The notes beneath the pieces were generated by a model that made no database searches, had not been told where the DNA came from, and saw only the letters and a program-made list of their open reading frames with translations. From Spirosoma spitsbergense DSM 19989 (lineage in GTDB: Bacteria > Bacteroidota > Bacteroidia > Cytophagales > Spirosomataceae), in the NCBI RefSeq assembly GCF_000374085.1, contig NZ_KB893522.1, forward strand, positions 1 to 64,000: 64,000 nt of DNA, read 5' to 3'. The stretch's first letter is position 1; every line of letters begins with the position of its first letter. Positions 44,463-53,277 of the stretch are shown in pieces. The translations under genes were made by a program, and so were the position numbers.

Positions 44463-45280
44463 TACTTATTGACACCCACGCCCATATTTATGACCCGCAG
44501 TTTGCCGGGGAAACAGCGCGCACGGATGGGGATAACTGGCTGGAACGGGCTACTGCCCAGCAGATCAGCCAGATCTGGATGCCCAACTGTGCCCGCGAAA
44601 CCATACCGGGAATGATGGCCCTGGCCGAGCTGTATCCCGACCGCTGCCTGCCCATGATGGGCCTGCACCCGTCTTACGTGACGGATACCGTGGAGGATGA
44701 ACTGGCGGCTGTGGAAGAAAATCTGAGCCGCCATGCCTTCATGGCCGTGGGCGAAATTGGGCTGGATTTTTACTGGGATATGACCTACGTCGATCAGCAG
44801 TTCAGTGCGTTTGAAACCCAATTGCGCTGGGCTTCCGAACAAAAACTGCCCGTGTCCATGCATACCCGCTCCGGCCATGACCGAAACGCATTTCAGGAAG
44901 CCGCCAATTTGATTGGAAAACTGGCGTTGCCCGATCTGACGGGTATTTTTCACTGTTTTGTCGGTACCCTCGACGAAGCCAGCCGAGCCATCGAAATGGG
45001 GTTTAAGCTGGGGATTGGTGGCGTTAGTACATTCAAAAATGGGGGACTGGACACGGTGCTGCCACACATAGGGCTGGACCATCTGGTGCTGGAAACCGAT
45101 TCGCCTTATCTGGCTCCCGTACCGTATCGGGGTAAACGCAACGAACCGGCTTATCTGCGCCTGATTGCCCAGCGGGTTGCCGATCTGAAACAGCTACATG
45201 TGGACGAGGTGGCCCGCCATACAACCGCCAATGCCCTGGCGTTGCTCCCCGCCTTATATACCAATTTGCTGCCGGGATAG
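44459..45280 (+). CDS. TatD-family metal-dependent hydrolase
   Basis: 273 residues of an amidohydrolase-like barrel: IDTHAHIYD (first metal His pair), GEIGLDFYWD (Glu), SMHTRSGHD, GIFHCF and ETDSPYLAP. Members act as 3'-5' DNases or quality-control nucleases. The start overlaps the GT2 stop in ATGA. Length is normal. Confidence 0.93.
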   Translation: MILIDTHAHIYDPQFAGETARTDGDNWLERATAQQISQIWMPNCARETIPGMMALAELYPDRCLPMMGLHPSYVTDTVEDELAAVEENLSRHAFMAVGEIGLDFYWDMTYVDQQFSAFETQLRWASEQKLPVSMHTRSGHDRNAFQEAANLIGKLALPDLTGIFHCFVGTLDEASRAIEMGFKLGIGGVSTFKNGGLDTVLPHIGLDHLVLETDSPYLAPVPYRGKRNEPAYLRLIAQRVADLKQLHVDEVARHTTANALALLPALYTNLLPG

Positions 45281-45312
45281 CGGTCGCTAACTAAAATCCC
45301 TGATTCCGACGT

Positions 45313-45320
45313 TACCTTTA
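45313..45320 (+). promoter_or_regulatory. -7-like box before the dCMP deaminase gene
   Basis: TACCTTTA matches TAnnTTTG at all but the last base and ends four bases before ATG 45325. Confidence 0.35.
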
Positions 45321-45324
45321 CAGC

Positions 45325-45852
45325 ATGATACCCACCGCCAAAATGCCCCTTTCCGGTCCCCAAACACCGACGATTCGTCCGCGCTTCGATGATATTTTCA
45401 TGGATCTGGCCGTAAATCTGGCCAAGCGTTCGCACTGCATCAAGGCGCAGGTAGGTGCGGTGCTGGCTCGCGAAACCCGTATCATTTCCATTGGCTACAA
45501 CGGTCCTCCCGCCGGAACCCACAACTGCGACGAAGAATTTCCCGAAGCCGGTTGCCCCCGTGACTCGAAAGGGTCGTGTTCGCTGGCGCTGCATGCCGAA
45601 CAGAACGCGATTTTGTACGCGGCCAAAAACGGTTCTGAGATTGAAGGAGCTACTATTTACGTTACCCTGTCGCCCTGCATTGCCTGCGCCCGAATCATCT
45701 ATAGCATGAAAATAGCCCGGGTCGTTTACCTGAATTCCTACGCGGAATACAAAGGAATACCGTCTGACGAAGGCGTCGATTTCCTGCGCCGGTTTGGCGT
45801 AACGGTCGAACGCTACGTGGCTGGCATGGATGCTCCTGTAGAACAGCCATGA
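45325..45852 (+). CDS. Deoxycytidylate deaminase family protein
   Basis: 175 residues with the zinc-dependent deaminase motifs HAEQNAIL (His zinc ligand and catalytic Glu, about 90) and LSPCIACARIIY (the Cys pair, about 117), and the dCMP-deaminase insert GYNGPPAGTHNCDEEF. It makes dUMP for thymidylate synthesis. It overlaps the next gene by 4 bases. Confidence 0.93.
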   Translation: MIPTAKMPLSGPQTPTIRPRFDDIFMDLAVNLAKRSHCIKAQVGAVLARETRIISIGYNGPPAGTHNCDEEFPEAGCPRDSKGSCSLALHAEQNAILYAAKNGSEIEGATIYVTLSPCIACARIIYSMKIARVVYLNSYAEYKGIPSDEGVDFLRRFGVTVERYVAGMDAPVEQP

Positions 45853-46451
45853 ATATTCTGGCCCATGCCTACCTGTCGGACCGGCAACCGGGGCTTGTCA
45901 TCGGCAATTTTATCGGTGATTTTATCAAGGGTAATCCCAAAAATCCCCGCCATAACCTCACATCAGGCGAAGTGACAGGCGTTCGATTGCACCGGGCTAT
46001 TGACACCTTCACGGATGCCCATCCTGATGTGGCGGCTGTTCGGGACTTGTTACACCCGCGCTGCCATAAATACGCCGGTGCGGCTGTCGACATTTTCTTC
46101 GATCATTTTCTGGCGGTCGATTTCCTGCCCCTAACCGGCGAGACCCTGTCCGGGTTTGTGCCGGATTTCTACCATGTTCTAACCGTGCATGCCGCCCGGC
46201 TGCCACCCGCTGCCGGGCGCATGGCCGAGTACATGATCCGGCAGGACTGGCTAACGAACTATCAGTTTGCCGAAGGCATCGACCGCTCCCTCAAAGGTGT
46301 ATCCCGCCGAACGGCTTACCCATCAGGGCTGGACACGGCTATCATCGATTTTACGGCCTATTACGATCAGATTGCCCGGCATTTCTCGCTTTTCTGGCCT
46401 GCGCTGGTCGAGCACTGCCAGCAAACGCGCACGTTGCTTCTAAGTGAGTAA
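45849..46451 (+). CDS. ACP phosphodiesterase (AcpH/DUF479) family protein
   Basis: 200 residues of an HD-like fold: MNILAHAYLSDRQPGLVIGNFIGDFIKG, LHRAIDTFTDAHP and DIFFDHFLA, the known family motifs with metal Asp/His residues. It removes phosphopantetheine from acyl-carrier protein in E. coli; in Bacteroidota the role is inferred. It is coupled to the deaminase gene by an ATGA overlap and abuts a convergent AraC gene two bases later. Confidence 0.88.
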   Translation: MNILAHAYLSDRQPGLVIGNFIGDFIKGNPKNPRHNLTSGEVTGVRLHRAIDTFTDAHPDVAAVRDLLHPRCHKYAGAAVDIFFDHFLAVDFLPLTGETLSGFVPDFYHVLTVHAARLPPAAGRMAEYMIRQDWLTNYQFAEGIDRSLKGVSRRTAYPSGLDTAIIDFTAYYDQIARHFSLFWPALVEHCQQTRTLLLSE

Positions 46452-46453
46452 AT

Positions 46454-47389
46454 TCAGTTGAACGATTGCCTGAATTCGAGGGGGGAGAGGTGAGTCTTGC
46501 TCTTGAATAATTTGTTGAACGACTGCGGGTATTCGAAACCCAACTGGTACGCGATCTCGCTGACAGACAGTGTAGTGGTTGAGAGAATCTCTTTGGCTTT
46601 CCCGATCAGTTTGTTGTGAATGTGCTGCTGGGTACTTTGTCCGGTCAGTTTTCGCAGCATATCGCTTAAATAATTGGGCGAAACGTGCAGCATGTCGGAT
46701 ATGTACTGAACCGTAGGAAGGCCCCGGGCTGGAAGCCCCGTTGCCTGTACTTTTTCCTGATCAAAACAATCCGTCAGAATCTCTTCCAGCCTGGTCAGTA
46801 TATCATGACTCGCCTGTTTGCGGGTGATGAACTGGCGGTTATAGAACCGGTTGGCATAATTAAGCAACAAGTCAATGTGCGACACGATTACATCCTGCGT
46901 GTAGCCGTCGATGCTGGACCGGTATTCCTGATCGATATTCTGGAAAATGGTAGCAATCAGGGCTTCCTCTTTTTCGGAAAGGTGTAGCGCTTCATTGACC
47001 GCGTAAGAAAAATAGCCGTGTTCTTTGATACTTTTGGCTAACGGGTATTGCTGGATAAAATCGGGATGGATGACCAGCCAGTAGCCGGATATGGCTATAT
47101 CATCTGGCGTAATAGTCGAAATGACCTGCCCCGGTGAAAAAAAGGTCATTATCCCCTCGTCGAAATCGTAGTAGTTCTGCCCGTACTTCATTGTCCCGGC
47201 AAATCCTTTTTTGATACAGATCGAGTAAAAGTTATAGATTACGCTGGTCAAGTCTTCATCGAAGTGGCAGGTCACGTCCCCCAGATTGATGACGCTTACC
47301 AGTGGATGCGCTGGTTTGGGTAAACCCAGTATCCGGTGTAACTCCGACACTGAATTGATAACGTAAGGAGGATTCGTCGTTTTTTTCAT
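46454..47389 (-). CDS. AraC-family transcription regulator
   Basis: Started at 47389 (MKKTTNPPYVINSV); the upstream frame to 47425 is less likely. It has 311 residues: an N-terminal cupin-like part (VINLGDVTCHFDEDLTSVIYNFYSICIKKG, MTFFSPGQVIS) and a C-terminal AraC HTH (LHVSPNYLSDMLRKLTGQ, SVSEIAYQLGFEYPQSFNKLFKSKTHLSPLEFR). Intact, unlike the AraC at 14.8 kb. It lies 65 bases downstream of the aldo/keto reductase gene on the same strand and may control it. Confidence 0.9.
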   Translation of the reverse strand: MKKTTNPPYVINSVSELHRILGLPKPAHPLVSVINLGDVTCHFDEDLTSVIYNFYSICIKKGFAGTMKYGQNYYDFDEGIMTFFSPGQVISTITPDDIAISGYWLVIHPDFIQQYPLAKSIKEHGYFSYAVNEALHLSEKEEALIATIFQNIDQEYRSSIDGYTQDVIVSHIDLLLNYANRFYNRQFITRKQASHDILTRLEEILTDCFDQEKVQATGLPARGLPTVQYISDMLHVSPNYLSDMLRKLTGQSTQQHIHNKLIGKAKEILSTTTLSVSEIAYQLGFEYPQSFNKLFKSKTHLSPLEFRQSFN

Positions 47390-47454
47390 TGCAGTCGATT
47401 TGTAGGAACAAGGAAAAACGACCAATGCGTTTTCCTCGTTCCTGTGTTTGACGG

Positions 47455-48465
47455 TTATAAACCAACCATAGACATACCGGCGGCATCATAGCGATCGCCG
47501 GTCGATACGCCGAGCGGTACAATGGCTTCCAGTTGTGCCAGTTCGTCGGGTGTCAGGGTTATAGTGGAGGCCGCTATATTTTCTTCCACGTATTTCCGGC
47601 GCTTGGTGCCCGGAATAGGAACAAACCCTTTCGCAATGATCCAGGCAATGGCCAGTTGCGGGGCCGATATCTCTTTTGTGTTTGCCAGTTGTTTGATCGC
47701 ATTGATCAGTTCGATGTTTTTATAAAACTGTTCGCCCTGAAAACGGGGAATGCCCAGTCGGAAATCGTTTTCCGGGAAATCGTCCGGATTTTTGATATCG
47801 CCGGAGAGAAATCCCCGGCCCACGGGTGAATACGCTACGAACCCTATACCCAGTTCCCGGAGGGTGTCCAGAATGCCCTCTGCCTCAACGCTGCGCTCGA
47901 ACAGGGAGTATTCCGTTTGTACAGCCGTCATTGGATGAATCTGATGCGCCTTCCGGATAGTGGCCGATGATACTTCCGACAGACCAATGTAGCCGACTTT
48001 CCCTTCCCTGACCAACTCGGCCATTGCCCCAACGGTTTCTTCAATGGGCGTGTTCGGGTCCAGCCGGTGCAGGTAATACAGGTCGATATAATCGGTACCC
48101 AGATTCTTCAGCGAGCGTTCAACGGCTTTTTTAACGTAATCCGGCTGGCCGTTTATCCGCCGGGTCAGTTGTTGATTATCATCGATTTCGTACCCGAACT
48201 TGGTCGCGATGATATAGCTGCTTCGGTTCCCCTTTATCGCTTTTGCAACCAGTCGTTCATTTGCCAGCGGCCCGTATAAATCGGCCGTGTCTAAAAAATT
48301 GCCACCCAGCTCCAGCGAACGGTGAATCGTAGCGATTGCTTCGGTCTCATCCGCTTTCCCATAAATATCCATTCCCGCAATTTTGGTCATTCCCATACAG
48401 CCAAGCCCTACATTCGGAACGATGAGTCCCTGACCACCCAGTTTTGTTTGTTGAATACTAGTCAT
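47455..48465 (-). CDS. Aldo/keto reductase
   Basis: Started at 48465 (MTSIQQTKLGGQGLIVPNVGLGCMG). The 336 residues form an AKR barrel with the catalytic Asp and Tyr in LDTADLYG, Lys in ATKFGYE, and His in YLHRLDPNTP; the NADPH phosphate site is in PIPGTKRRKYVEEN. It reduces aldehydes or ketones with NADPH. It is the partner gene of the AraC regulator. Confidence 0.92.
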   Translation of the reverse strand: MTSIQQTKLGGQGLIVPNVGLGCMGMTKIAGMDIYGKADETEAIATIHRSLELGGNFLDTADLYGPLANERLVAKAIKGNRSSYIIATKFGYEIDDNQQLTRRINGQPDYVKKAVERSLKNLGTDYIDLYYLHRLDPNTPIEETVGAMAELVREGKVGYIGLSEVSSATIRKAHQIHPMTAVQTEYSLFERSVEAEGILDTLRELGIGFVAYSPVGRGFLSGDIKNPDDFPENDFRLGIPRFQGEQFYKNIELINAIKQLANTKEISAPQLAIAWIIAKGFVPIPGTKRRKYVEENIAASTITLTPDELAQLEAIVPLGVSTGDRYDAAGMSMVGL

Positions 48466-48725
48466 CTGTGTACCTTTTTTGTTGTGTGTTTTAACGATAC
48501 AAAGGTCAACAGACCCGAAAACAGAAAAGTAGCCCAATCTCTTAATGTTGTATCCAGAATGGAGCAAGGTTCCTGTTAAGCTGGTTTGCTGAGCGTCGGA
48601 TGGGTAAAATCTTACGGATAAACCGATGCGGTAGTGGCCAAACCGTTAATTTTGCGGCATAGACCGAATGAGGTTGCCCGACTAGCGTGTTGCGGCCTGC
48701 TGTTTGGTCATAAATCGTACGTACC

Positions 48726-49760
48726 TTGATTGCTGCTGTTGACGCTCTGCTGAAAGATATTCGTAACAAACGAATCGCTCCCGTTTACCTGATTCATGGC
48801 GACGAACCCTTTTACCTCGACCGGATTGCCGAGGAACTGGAGAAAGTGGCCGTACCCGTTGCCGAACGGGGGTTCAACCAGTTCGTGTTGTTCGGGAAAG
48901 ATACGGATGCCGGGGCCGTGCTGAACTACGCCCGCCGGTACCCGTTCATGGCCGAGCGGCAACTGGTCCTGGTGAAAGAAGCCCAGCAAATGAACGGCAT
49001 CGGGGACAAATCGACGCAGACGTTGTTTGAAGATTATGCCCTCAATCCCCTTTCCAGCACGATTCTGATGCTCTGTTACGTCCGGGAAGATGGAAAACCT
49101 GCGCTCGATGAACGTAAAGCGTGGGTGAAAGCCTTCGGGGCAAAAGGGAAACTACTGGGTGTCAAGAAGCTGTATGACAACAAAATACCGGACTGGGTAG
49201 GGGAGTACTGCCGCGAACAGGGGGCTAAAGTAAGCCCCAAAGCCTGCCAGCTTCTGGCCGATCACATTGGTAACGACCTGAAACGGCTGGCGGGTGAAAT
49301 TGATAAAATCCTGATTAATCTGCACGTGGGCGAAGAGATTTCGGCCAGTACCGTTGAGCGGCTGGTCGGCATCAGCAAAGAATACAACGTGTTTGAATTG
49401 CAGAAAGCCCTCACCGACCGAAACGTGGTTAAGGCAAACCAGATTGTCGATTACTTCGGACGTAATGCGAAAGATAATCCACTGGTCGTCATTCTGGCGC
49501 AGTTGTTCAACTATTTTAGTAAGGTGGTACTGGTGCAGGCGTCGAAAGATCAGACCGATAAAGGGCTGGGACCGTTGCTGGGGGTAAATCCCTATTTTGT
49601 GAAAGACTACCTCTCTGCCGCCCGCACATTCCCCCTGCCCAAAGTAGCGGCCATCATTCACGCCATCCGCCGGGCCGATGCGCAGAGTAAAGGTATCGAC
49701 ACCCCAACCATGACCGAAGCAGATATTTTGCGGGAACTGATTTTTGACATACTGCACTGA
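48726..49760 (+). CDS. holA: DNA polymerase III subunit delta
   Basis: 344 residues with a TTG start at 48726. It has APVYLIHGDEPFYLDRIAEEL, the AAA+ sensor-like features without a real Walker A, and the C-terminal HolA domain EYNVFELQKALTDRNVVKANQIVDYFG. It opens the sliding clamp in the clamp loader. A hairpin (49798-49836) follows. Confidence 0.9.
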   Translation: MIAAVDALLKDIRNKRIAPVYLIHGDEPFYLDRIAEELEKVAVPVAERGFNQFVLFGKDTDAGAVLNYARRYPFMAERQLVLVKEAQQMNGIGDKSTQTLFEDYALNPLSSTILMLCYVREDGKPALDERKAWVKAFGAKGKLLGVKKLYDNKIPDWVGEYCREQGAKVSPKACQLLADHIGNDLKRLAGEIDKILINLHVGEEISASTVERLVGISKEYNVFELQKALTDRNVVKANQIVDYFGRNAKDNPLVVILAQLFNYFSKVVLVQASKDQTDKGLGPLLGVNPYFVKDYLSAARTFPLPKVAAIIHAIRRADAQSKGIDTPTMTEADILRELIFDILH

Positions 49761-49797
49761 TTAACGGGCAACTGGGTCAAAGGGGGAATTCTCAAGA

Positions 49798-49836
49798 ACG
49801 CATAAAGGTCACTGATAGTCAGCGACCTTTATGCGT
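49798..49836. other. Hairpin after holA
   Basis: ACGCATAAAGGTC...GACCTTTATGCGT with an inner CTGA/TCAG stem and one mismatch. No T run follows. Confidence 0.55.
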
Positions 49837-49917
49837 ATAAGGTCTGATAACACAGGGGACAGAAAAAAAGCCATTATCGTATTTTAATAGACAACCTGAC
49901 TATTTTTACGTTAATAT

Positions 49918-49932
49918 TGCAACGTTGTTGCA
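49918..49932. promoter_or_regulatory. Palindrome upstream of TonB receptor, possible Fur/Zur-type operator
   Basis: TGCAAC-GTT-GTTGCA is a perfect dyad about 50 bases before the receptor start. It is a plausible site for a metal-sensing repressor. The identity of the regulator is inference. Confidence 0.45.
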
Positions 49933-49981
49933 TAATGGTACTTTTTACTGAGTAATTCATAGGGGTAGCGTTGAAAAAGTG

Positions 49982-52378
49982 ATGCGTAAATACGGGACGT
50001 TAGGGGTAATAAGTTGGTTGCTGATCAGTACAATTACGGCGGGATGGGCGCAGTCTGGAACCTGTACTGCCATACTCAAAGGGCGTATTGTGGGGCAGGA
50101 TTCGCAGGAGCCGTTGCTCGGCTCGACTGCCTATATCCATGAACTCAAGGCCGGTGCGGTAATGGATACCAGCGGCTACTTTCGGTTAACGAACCTGTGT
50201 CCTGGAAAATATACGGTCGATTACCAGTTCGTTGGCTACAAAACCGTTACGTTGCCCGTTGTCGTAACCCGGGACACGCTCATTACGGTACCCGATATTC
50301 AACTGGTGCCCGATAACCAGATGCTTCAGGAGGTAGTCGTGACCGAACACCGCTCCGAGGCCCAGCAACTACTCCAGACCCAAAGTAGTATATCAGGGGC
50401 TGCCCTCGATCAGACGCGTGGCCAGTCGCTGGGTGAGAGTTTAAAAACGATAACTGGTTTGTATTCCATCCAGACCGGCCCTACCATTTCCAAGCCGGTC
50501 ATTCACGGGTTATATAGCAACCGGATAATTATCCTGAATAACGGTATTCGGCAGGAAGACCAGCAGTGGGGTACCGAACACGCTCCACAGGTAGACCAGT
50601 TTCTGGCTTCCCGGCTAACGGTTATCAAAGGAGCGGCCAGCATCCGGTACGGCTCCGATGCCATCGGGGGCGTTATTCTGGTCGAACCAAAAGAGATGCC
50701 TGCCCGGTCGGGTATACAGGGTGAAGTAAATCTGGTGGGAGCTACCAATGGCCGTATGGGCGTGGCGTCGGGCATGATAGAAGGAGCCTTCGCCAAAAAA
50801 CTGACGGGATTAAGCTGGCGGTTGCAGGGAACACTCAAACGGTCGGGCTATATCAAAACACCGAATTATTTTCTGGACAATACCAGTTATCACGAAACCA
50901 ACTATTCGGGTGATATTCACTACCAGTATAAAAATGTGGGTATTGAAGCTTTTTATAGTCAGTTCGACACAAAGATTGGCTTGTTTACCGGCGCACAGGT
51001 GGGTAGCCTGTCTGATCTCTACGCGGCTATCAGCCGCCCGGAGCCTCTGTCTCAACCCGGGTTTTCGTACGCCCTGGATCGCCCTTACCAAGCAGTAAAG
51101 CACGATTTACTGAAAATACGGGCGTACTACCACACGGCGCAGGGTGGCGTCGTAACGGCTACCTTTGCCCGGCAACAAAACACCCGTCAGGAGTATGATT
51201 ACCTGTCGTTCAGTGGATTAGCCAACCCCGAACTGTCGCTTAAACTGGTAACCCATACCGCCGATTTAGTATGGGAGCATCGGGATTTGAAAACGCCGGG
51301 CGGTGGTCAGTGGTCGGGTAGCGCGGGCTTCAATGGGATTACGCAGAAGAACATCCGGCAGTATCTGTTTCTGATTCCTAATTTTCGTAGTTACGGGGCT
51401 GGACTTTTTGCCATTGAGCGGTACGCCAAAGGGCGGGTAACGCTGGAGGCCGGATTGCGCTACGACTACCGCTGGCTACGGGCTTATTTCCTCAATGAAG
51501 TAACGAGTCAGCCGTATAATACGACCCACAACTGGCAGAACGCCAATGGCTCACTGGGAGCCGCCTATCAGCTACGTCCCGACTTAACGTTGACTGCCAA
51601 TCTCAGTACGGCCTGGCGGGCACCTAATGTGGCTGATCTGTATTCAAATGGCCTGCACCAGAGCGCGGTAGCCTACGAAATTGGTAATCCAACTCTCAAA
51701 CCCGAGCAGGCGTATAACAGCAATGCCGTACTGGCGTATTCGGGTCATCGCCTGAGTGGAGAGGTTGGTTTTTATAATAACCTCATCAACAATTACATCT
51801 ATCTGAAACCGGACTCCGTTCCGATCATCCGGCAACGGGGGGCCTTCCCGGCCTATACCTACACGCAGGTGCGCGCCACATTTCGGGGCATCGATGCCAC
51901 CCTGAACTATAAGATTACCCCGCAGTTGACGCTTACAACCAAAAATTCCCTGCTGTTTGCCTACAACCAGACGGAGCGCAACTACCTCGTGTTCATTCCG
52001 CCCAATCGCTCCGACAATAGTCTGCGCTATGACCTGAGTCAGGGTGGTAAGTTATCGGACGTGTATATTTCAGCGAGTGGACTGTATGTGGCCCGGCAGA
52101 ATCGCGCCCCCGCCGTTACCACCCGTCAGGGAGATGGGCAGGTTATTTTTACCGGCGATTTTGCCCCTCCGCCACCGGCTTACTTTCTGCTGGGTGCCGA
52201 AGCAGGCTTTACGGTTCAGGTAGGAGCGCATCCGCTGAGTGTTATTCTGAGTGGGACTAATCTTGCCAACACCGCCTACCGCGATTACCTGAACCGGTTC
52301 CGCTACTTTGCCGATGAACCGGGCCGCAGTATCATACTAAAACTCCGACTTCCCATTAGCGTTGGTAAGCAGTCGTAA
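49982..52378 (+). CDS. TonB-dependent receptor, likely metal (zinc) uptake
   Basis: 798 residues from ATG 49982. It has a signal peptide (MRKYGTLGVISWLLISTITAGWAQ), a CarboxypepD_reg-like domain (about 30-110), the plug (LQEVVVTEHRSEAQQ..., IHGLYSNRIIILNNGIRQEDQQWG, GAASIRYGSDAIGG) and a beta-barrel ending RSIILKLRLPISVGK. The plug and the 29-base gap to a lipoprotein of the type next to ZnuD-like receptors suggest zinc or similar metal import, but substrate is inferred. No SusD partner follows, so it is not a glycan-uptake SusC pair. A palindrome upstream may be its operator. Confidence 0.85.
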   Translation: MRKYGTLGVISWLLISTITAGWAQSGTCTAILKGRIVGQDSQEPLLGSTAYIHELKAGAVMDTSGYFRLTNLCPGKYTVDYQFVGYKTVTLPVVVTRDTLITVPDIQLVPDNQMLQEVVVTEHRSEAQQLLQTQSSISGAALDQTRGQSLGESLKTITGLYSIQTGPTISKPVIHGLYSNRIIILNNGIRQEDQQWGTEHAPQVDQFLASRLTVIKGAASIRYGSDAIGGVILVEPKEMPARSGIQGEVNLVGATNGRMGVASGMIEGAFAKKLTGLSWRLQGTLKRSGYIKTPNYFLDNTSYHETNYSGDIHYQYKNVGIEAFYSQFDTKIGLFTGAQVGSLSDLYAAISRPEPLSQPGFSYALDRPYQAVKHDLLKIRAYYHTAQGGVVTATFARQQNTRQEYDYLSFSGLANPELSLKLVTHTADLVWEHRDLKTPGGGQWSGSAGFNGITQKNIRQYLFLIPNFRSYGAGLFAIERYAKGRVTLEAGLRYDYRWLRAYFLNEVTSQPYNTTHNWQNANGSLGAAYQLRPDLTLTANLSTAWRAPNVADLYSNGLHQSAVAYEIGNPTLKPEQAYNSNAVLAYSGHRLSGEVGFYNNLINNYIYLKPDSVPIIRQRGAFPAYTYTQVRATFRGIDATLNYKITPQLTLTTKNSLLFAYNQTERNYLVFIPPNRSDNSLRYDLSQGGKLSDVYISASGLYVARQNRAPAVTTRQGDGQVIFTGDFAPPPPAYFLLGAEAGFTVQVGAHPLSVILSGTNLANTAYRDYLNRFRYFADEPGRSIILKLRLPISVGKQS

Positions 52379-52407
52379 ATCTTAGCTTCGTAGTTTTTGT
52401 ACTGATT

Positions 52408-52965
52408 ATGAAACAAATTGAAAAACAGGTTATTGGGCTGGTCTGCCTTGTGCTGGTAGCCATAGGTTGTAACAGAGATGAGCAGCATGTGTCGCCAACC
52501 GGCGACAATGAGGCTGTGACAACCGCCACCCTCGTATTGACAAATAAGGCCGTTCCAACCGAGATCGTGACGGCCACCATTGAAAACCTGAACGCCACAG
52601 TCGATTTCACCAGAGCTACGCTAAACCTCAGGGCGAATACGACCTATAGGGGCGAAATAACGCTGCTCAATAAGTCGATAATGCCCACGCTGGATGCTAC
52701 TGAAGAGATAAGAGACCTGGCAAACGAGCACCTGTTTGTCTATACGCCCACCCCCGCCAGTTTGCTTACCATAACCCCGATGGATAAAGACACCAATCCC
52801 GCCCCCGGCCCGTATCCAATCGGATTAACCATCGAGATAAAGACCGGAACGGTTGGCACGGGCAAGCTGAATGTGGTACTGCGTCACCAGCCGGGTTCAA
52901 AAAACGGAACGCCCACACCCGGTACATCTGACCTGGATACCGATTTTCCGGTAGTGGTTAAGTAG
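52408..52965 (+). CDS. Lipoprotein partner of the TonB receptor
   Basis: 185 residues with a lipobox (VAIGCNRD, Cys about 21), so anchored in the outer membrane. The mature part has TTATLVLTNKA, NLRANTTYRGEITLLNKS, YTPTPASLLTITPMDKDTN, PIGLTIEIKTG and KLNVVLRHQPGSKNG, the pattern of small Bacteroidota lipoproteins (often annotated type 1 periplasmic-binding fold) that sit after ZnuD-like receptors. It may deliver the substrate to the receptor. Confidence 0.75.
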   Translation: MKQIEKQVIGLVCLVLVAIGCNRDEQHVSPTGDNEAVTTATLVLTNKAVPTEIVTATIENLNATVDFTRATLNLRANTTYRGEITLLNKSIMPTLDATEEIRDLANEHLFVYTPTPASLLTITPMDKDTNPAPGPYPIGLTIEIKTGTVGTGKLNVVLRHQPGSKNGTPTPGTSDLDTDFPVVVK

Positions 52966-53123
52966 GATGGAATTAGAATCAGATTGTGGGTTAACACTGC
53001 CGATGGATTAACTCGCTGCGTACCAAAAGAGAGGTTCAGAACTTTCTTACAATACGTTCGATATATGTTTTTCGATGCATATTGCCCTTACCAATCAGGC
53101 TGGCACGAGTGTACAGGATAAAA

Positions 53124-53276
53124 TCACCCGTTTTTTTTCCATAAATAGTGAAATTCGTTGTGGTCAAACCAAACGGTATAGCCAGAGCCAGCCGCTTCGT
53201 ACTCATGTGTTTGGGAACTACAGGCCGTTGAGCCTGGCTTCAGGAAGGTCCCAATGGCGTTGGTCAACACAGGTGA
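53124..53276 (-). pseudogene. Relic resembling a DUF1349-type domain fragment
   Basis: In 52966-53277, apart from isolated bases, the minus strand has a 49-codon protein-like frame without a start: GTFLKPGSTA, then EYEAAGSGYTVWFDHNEFHYLWKK. This fits the family pattern of a beta-sandwich domain in which G-S-G is followed by xxWFxxDEFxFxWKK. It runs from the isomerase stop to a TGA. It looks like a leftover of a downstream gene of the operon; no function is expected. Confidence 0.5.
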
Positions 53277-53277
53277 T

